This document shows, piece after piece, positions 62,446 to 64,000 of a stretch of DNA of 64,000 bases. The DNA comes from Streptomyces aurantiacus (GTDB lineage Bacteria; Actinomycetota; Actinomycetes; Streptomycetales; Streptomycetaceae). A program made the position numbers and the translations under genes. The stretch spans positions 5,146,001 through 5,210,000 of the forward strand of contig NZ_CP114283.1 in NCBI RefSeq assembly GCF_027107535.1, written 5' to 3'. The notes under the pieces were generated by a model. The model saw only the letters and a program-made list of their open reading frames with translations, did no database searches and was not told where the DNA came from. Position 1 is the first letter of the stretch. The number at the start of each line of letters is the position of its first letter.

Positions 62446-62805
62446 TCAGGCGGTAATCGCCTGGTCGAGGCGGGGATAGAGACGTGTGTGTTCCTGACGC
62501 ACGTGACAGCGCCAGTAGGCGGTGAAGTCGCCGTTGCTGATGATCGCGCGGAGTTGGAGGAGGGCTTCGGCTCCGGGGACGCTCCAGCGGCTTCCGGTGA
62601 TCGCGAGGCGGTCGGAGACCAGATGCCTGGCCGCGGCCTCGATCACGCCGCTGCCGATCGGCCAGCCCCGGGCGAGCGCCCGGTCGTAGCGGAGGAACTC
62701 GCGGGCTTGGTGCGTTTGGATCTGAACGGTGATGAGGTAGCCGACGGTGCCGCCGATGAGGGCGGGGATTGCGGCCCAGCCTGCCAGGGACAACGGCCAC
62801 GTCAT
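62446..62805 (-). pseudogene. ISKra4-family transposase C-terminal part
   Basis: [60 protein letters not shown]: the C-terminal domain of ISKra4 transposases. N-terminal of this the frame reads [20 protein letters not shown], which is not transposase-like and belongs to the segment shared with 32.6 kb. A related copy lies at the window end. Confidence 0.75.
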
Positions 62806-62949
62806 CCGTTGTGGGTCGGCCTTGGCTGGTGAGGTGATACCGGTCAGGACCTCGTACGCGGCTGCCCAGCCAAGACGCGCACCGTTCAGGACGAAGAGGA
62901 GCCTCCATCCCGGCGAGTGGACTTCCGCCGGACGGAAGCTCCTTGGTCA
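62737..62949 (-). repeat. 214-bp inverted repeat, copy 2
   Basis: Reverse-orientation counterpart of 32594-32808, about 95% identical. Beyond 62949 and below 62737 the two loci differ, so both ends are sharp. Confidence 0.9.
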
Positions 62950-63029
62950 GCCGTCTGTCGCCCGCCGCCAGGGCAGGGGGCGGGCGACGCGGTTGTCGAC
63001 GGGCGCCGTGGAGGCGTCCGTCGCGGGGG

Positions 63030-63548
63030 TCAGCTGTAGGGGACGGCGTCGGCGGGGTCGGCGTGCCAGTTGGTGGCGAGGGGGCGGTCGACCTGGACGG
63101 TGTGGGGGAGGTCGAGGGTGACGAAGTTGTCCTCGTCGCCTGTGACGGAGAGGTGGAGCTTCTCGAACAGCCTGCCGTTCTCGTTGTTGGTGGACTTGGG
63201 GTTGATGCCGGCGTAGGCGGCGGAGGAGCCGGAGAGGACGACGTCGTCGCTGACGCTGTGCTCGGCGGGCCGCAGCTCGGTGTCGGCGGCGGAGCCGAAG
63301 GACGCGGAGGGGAAGACGCCCTCCAGGTAGCAGGTGATGCCGGACTTGGCCTTGGCGGTGACGAGGAGGTAGCCACCTGCCTGCGTCTTCGAGGTGATCT
63401 CGAAGGTCAGGTCGTTGGTGGCGCAGGCCCGCGCGGCGGTGCTTGCGCTGTCGGCGGTGGCGGCCGGGGTTACGGTGGCAGCCAGGGCAGCCGCGGCGGC
63501 CACGGCGAGGGCGAGTCGGGTGGAGCGGGCGGCAAGTCGCGAACGCAT
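63030..63548 (-). CDS. Secreted DUF4232-domain protein
   Basis: A 172-aa exported protein. Signal peptide [20 protein letters not shown] with cleavage near residue 33. The DUF4232 domain follows: [60 protein letters not shown] and AYAGIN, with two cysteines likely joined. Role unknown; such proteins sit in or on the Streptomyces envelope. ATG 63548 follows a GGAGATC-like site. Confidence 0.82.
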   Translation of the reverse strand: MRSRLAARSTRLALAVAAAAALAATVTPAATADSASTAARACATNDLTFEITSKTQAGGYLLVTAKAKSGITCYLEGVFPSASFGSAADTELRPAEHSVSDDVVLSGSSAAYAGINPKSTNNENGRLFEKLHLSVTGDEDNFVTLDLPHTVQVDRPLATNWHADPADAVPYS

Positions 63549-63874
63549 CGGAGATCTCCATGGTGCGGAAGTGGGTCGTCCAGCGGACTGCTTGGACGGC
63601 CACAGCTTGTTCCGTGATCTGTTCCGCCCGCCACAAGAAGCGATCATGTTGGGACGCTGGAACGCTGGAACGGGCACTGACCAGCAGAAACACTGGCGCC
63701 CTGGAACGGGTGACTGGAACGGGTGGCCGGGACGGGCAGGATGGATCATCACCTGGCCCCACCGATGTCCGGGGCGTTCTCCTCCAGCCACGGGACAATC
63801 CTGTTCGGGTGCGGCTCTTCTGAAGTGACCTTGAGGGTCAGGCTCTGAGTTCGTAGTGGTGCTGGTCGGGGTGG
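63549..63874. other. No gene recognised
   Basis: About 325 bases upstream of the DUF4232 gene. Within 63650-63740 there are repeated short motifs (GGAACG, CTGGAACGGG three times) but no coding sequence. It should hold the promoter of the DUF4232 gene. Confidence 0.35.
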
Positions 63875-64000
63875 GGAAGATCCAATATTGCGGGAAGTCG
63901 CCGTTGCTGATGAGGGCACGGAGGGTGAGAACGACTTCGGCGCCGGGAACGCTCCATCTGCTGCCGGTGATGTCGAGGCGGTCGGCCACCAGGTGGCGTG
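63875..64000 (-). pseudogene. ISKra4-family transposase C-terminal part (runs off the window)
   Basis: From the window end the minus strand reads [39 protein letters not shown], then unrelated sequence with no stop nearby. It is about 78% identical in DNA to the copy at 62.5 kb and in the same orientation, so the DUF4232 gene lies between two ISKra4 ends. The beginning of the gene is outside the window. Confidence 0.7.

Noticed and set aside
1..64000. tRNA or rRNA genes and a tRNA-anchored attachment site
   Set aside because: I looked for clover-leaf ends (CCA, GGTTCGA-type T-loops) and found none convincing.

Overview
The window is high-GC actinobacterial DNA, almost certainly from a Streptomyces species: GC-rich codon third positions, GTG and TTG starts, ATGA/GTGA-coupled genes, and families typical of that genus (DUF5707, DUF4232, DUF6292, SCO4225-like, ALF repeats, peptidase-inhibitor I36). 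No rRNA, tRNA, ribosomal protein or core metabolic operon was seen. Insertion sequences, fragments of them and decayed genes occupy a large part, as expected for a chromosome arm, an integrated element or a large linear plasmid.

Layout. 0.2-7.5 kb: a secondary-metabolism patch with a type II thioesterase (Cys nucleophile), a truncated ABC ATPase, a cis-prenyltransferase, an ABC-2 exporter pair, a trans-polyprenyl synthase and a C-methyltransferase of the geranyl-diphosphate methyltransferase family. 7.7-11.8 kb: a dead DNA ligase, small secreted proteins and a frameshifted MFS exporter. 11.9-13.4 kb: a divergent hydrolase/MarR pair with a clear double operator. 13.6-17.1 kb: an intact IS5-family element, a truncated IS701-like element and the stub of an ATGA-coupled operon. 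17.4-21.9 kb: a divergent SDR/TetR pair with twin operators, and a secreted GH97 glycosidase. 22.4-24.9 kb: a membrane-protein gene split by an intact IS630 element. 25.3-30.1 kb: a truncated TnpB, a dienelactone-hydrolase-like gene, and an IS110 element nested precisely inside an IS1380 transposase. 30.4-31.9 kb: a protein carrying two histone-like folds, and an ALF-repeat secreted protein. 33.0-37.2 kb: a DUF5707 protein and a NarL-type two-component system whose kinase has two modules. 37.2-41.6 kb: a scrapyard with a PKS ketosynthase stub, ISL3 and IS5 pieces, and an SDR gene split by a 1.9-kb insertion carrying a dead IS110 and a VOC gene. 41.6-48.8 kb: a probable catabolic locus (FAD oxidoreductase, TetR, amidohydrolase, esterase, glcD-like oxidase), the oxidase being frameshifted and split by a second IS110. 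49.3-54.2 kb: NmrA/AraC pair, accessory adenylate kinase, DUF6292 remnant, dead IS5. 54.4-58.9 kb: an MprAB-like two-component system convergent with an MMPL transporter, separated by a T-run terminator. 59-64 kb: IS30, IS256 (with passenger ORF), IS5 and ISKra4 pieces around a DUF4232 protein.

Most noteworthy are (1) the two-histone-fold protein at 30.4-31.2 kb, where an H2A-like segment and an H4-like segment can be read in one bacterial chain; (2) the isoprenoid locus combining cis- and trans-prenyltransferases, a C-methyltransferase and an exporter without a recognisable terpene cyclase; and (3) two IS110 insertions whose boundaries can be set to the base because removing them restores the reading frame of the interrupted gene, leaving candidate bridge-RNA regions.

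Many genes show single-base frameshifts. Some may be sequencing errors rather than decay, and this cannot be resolved from the sequence alone.
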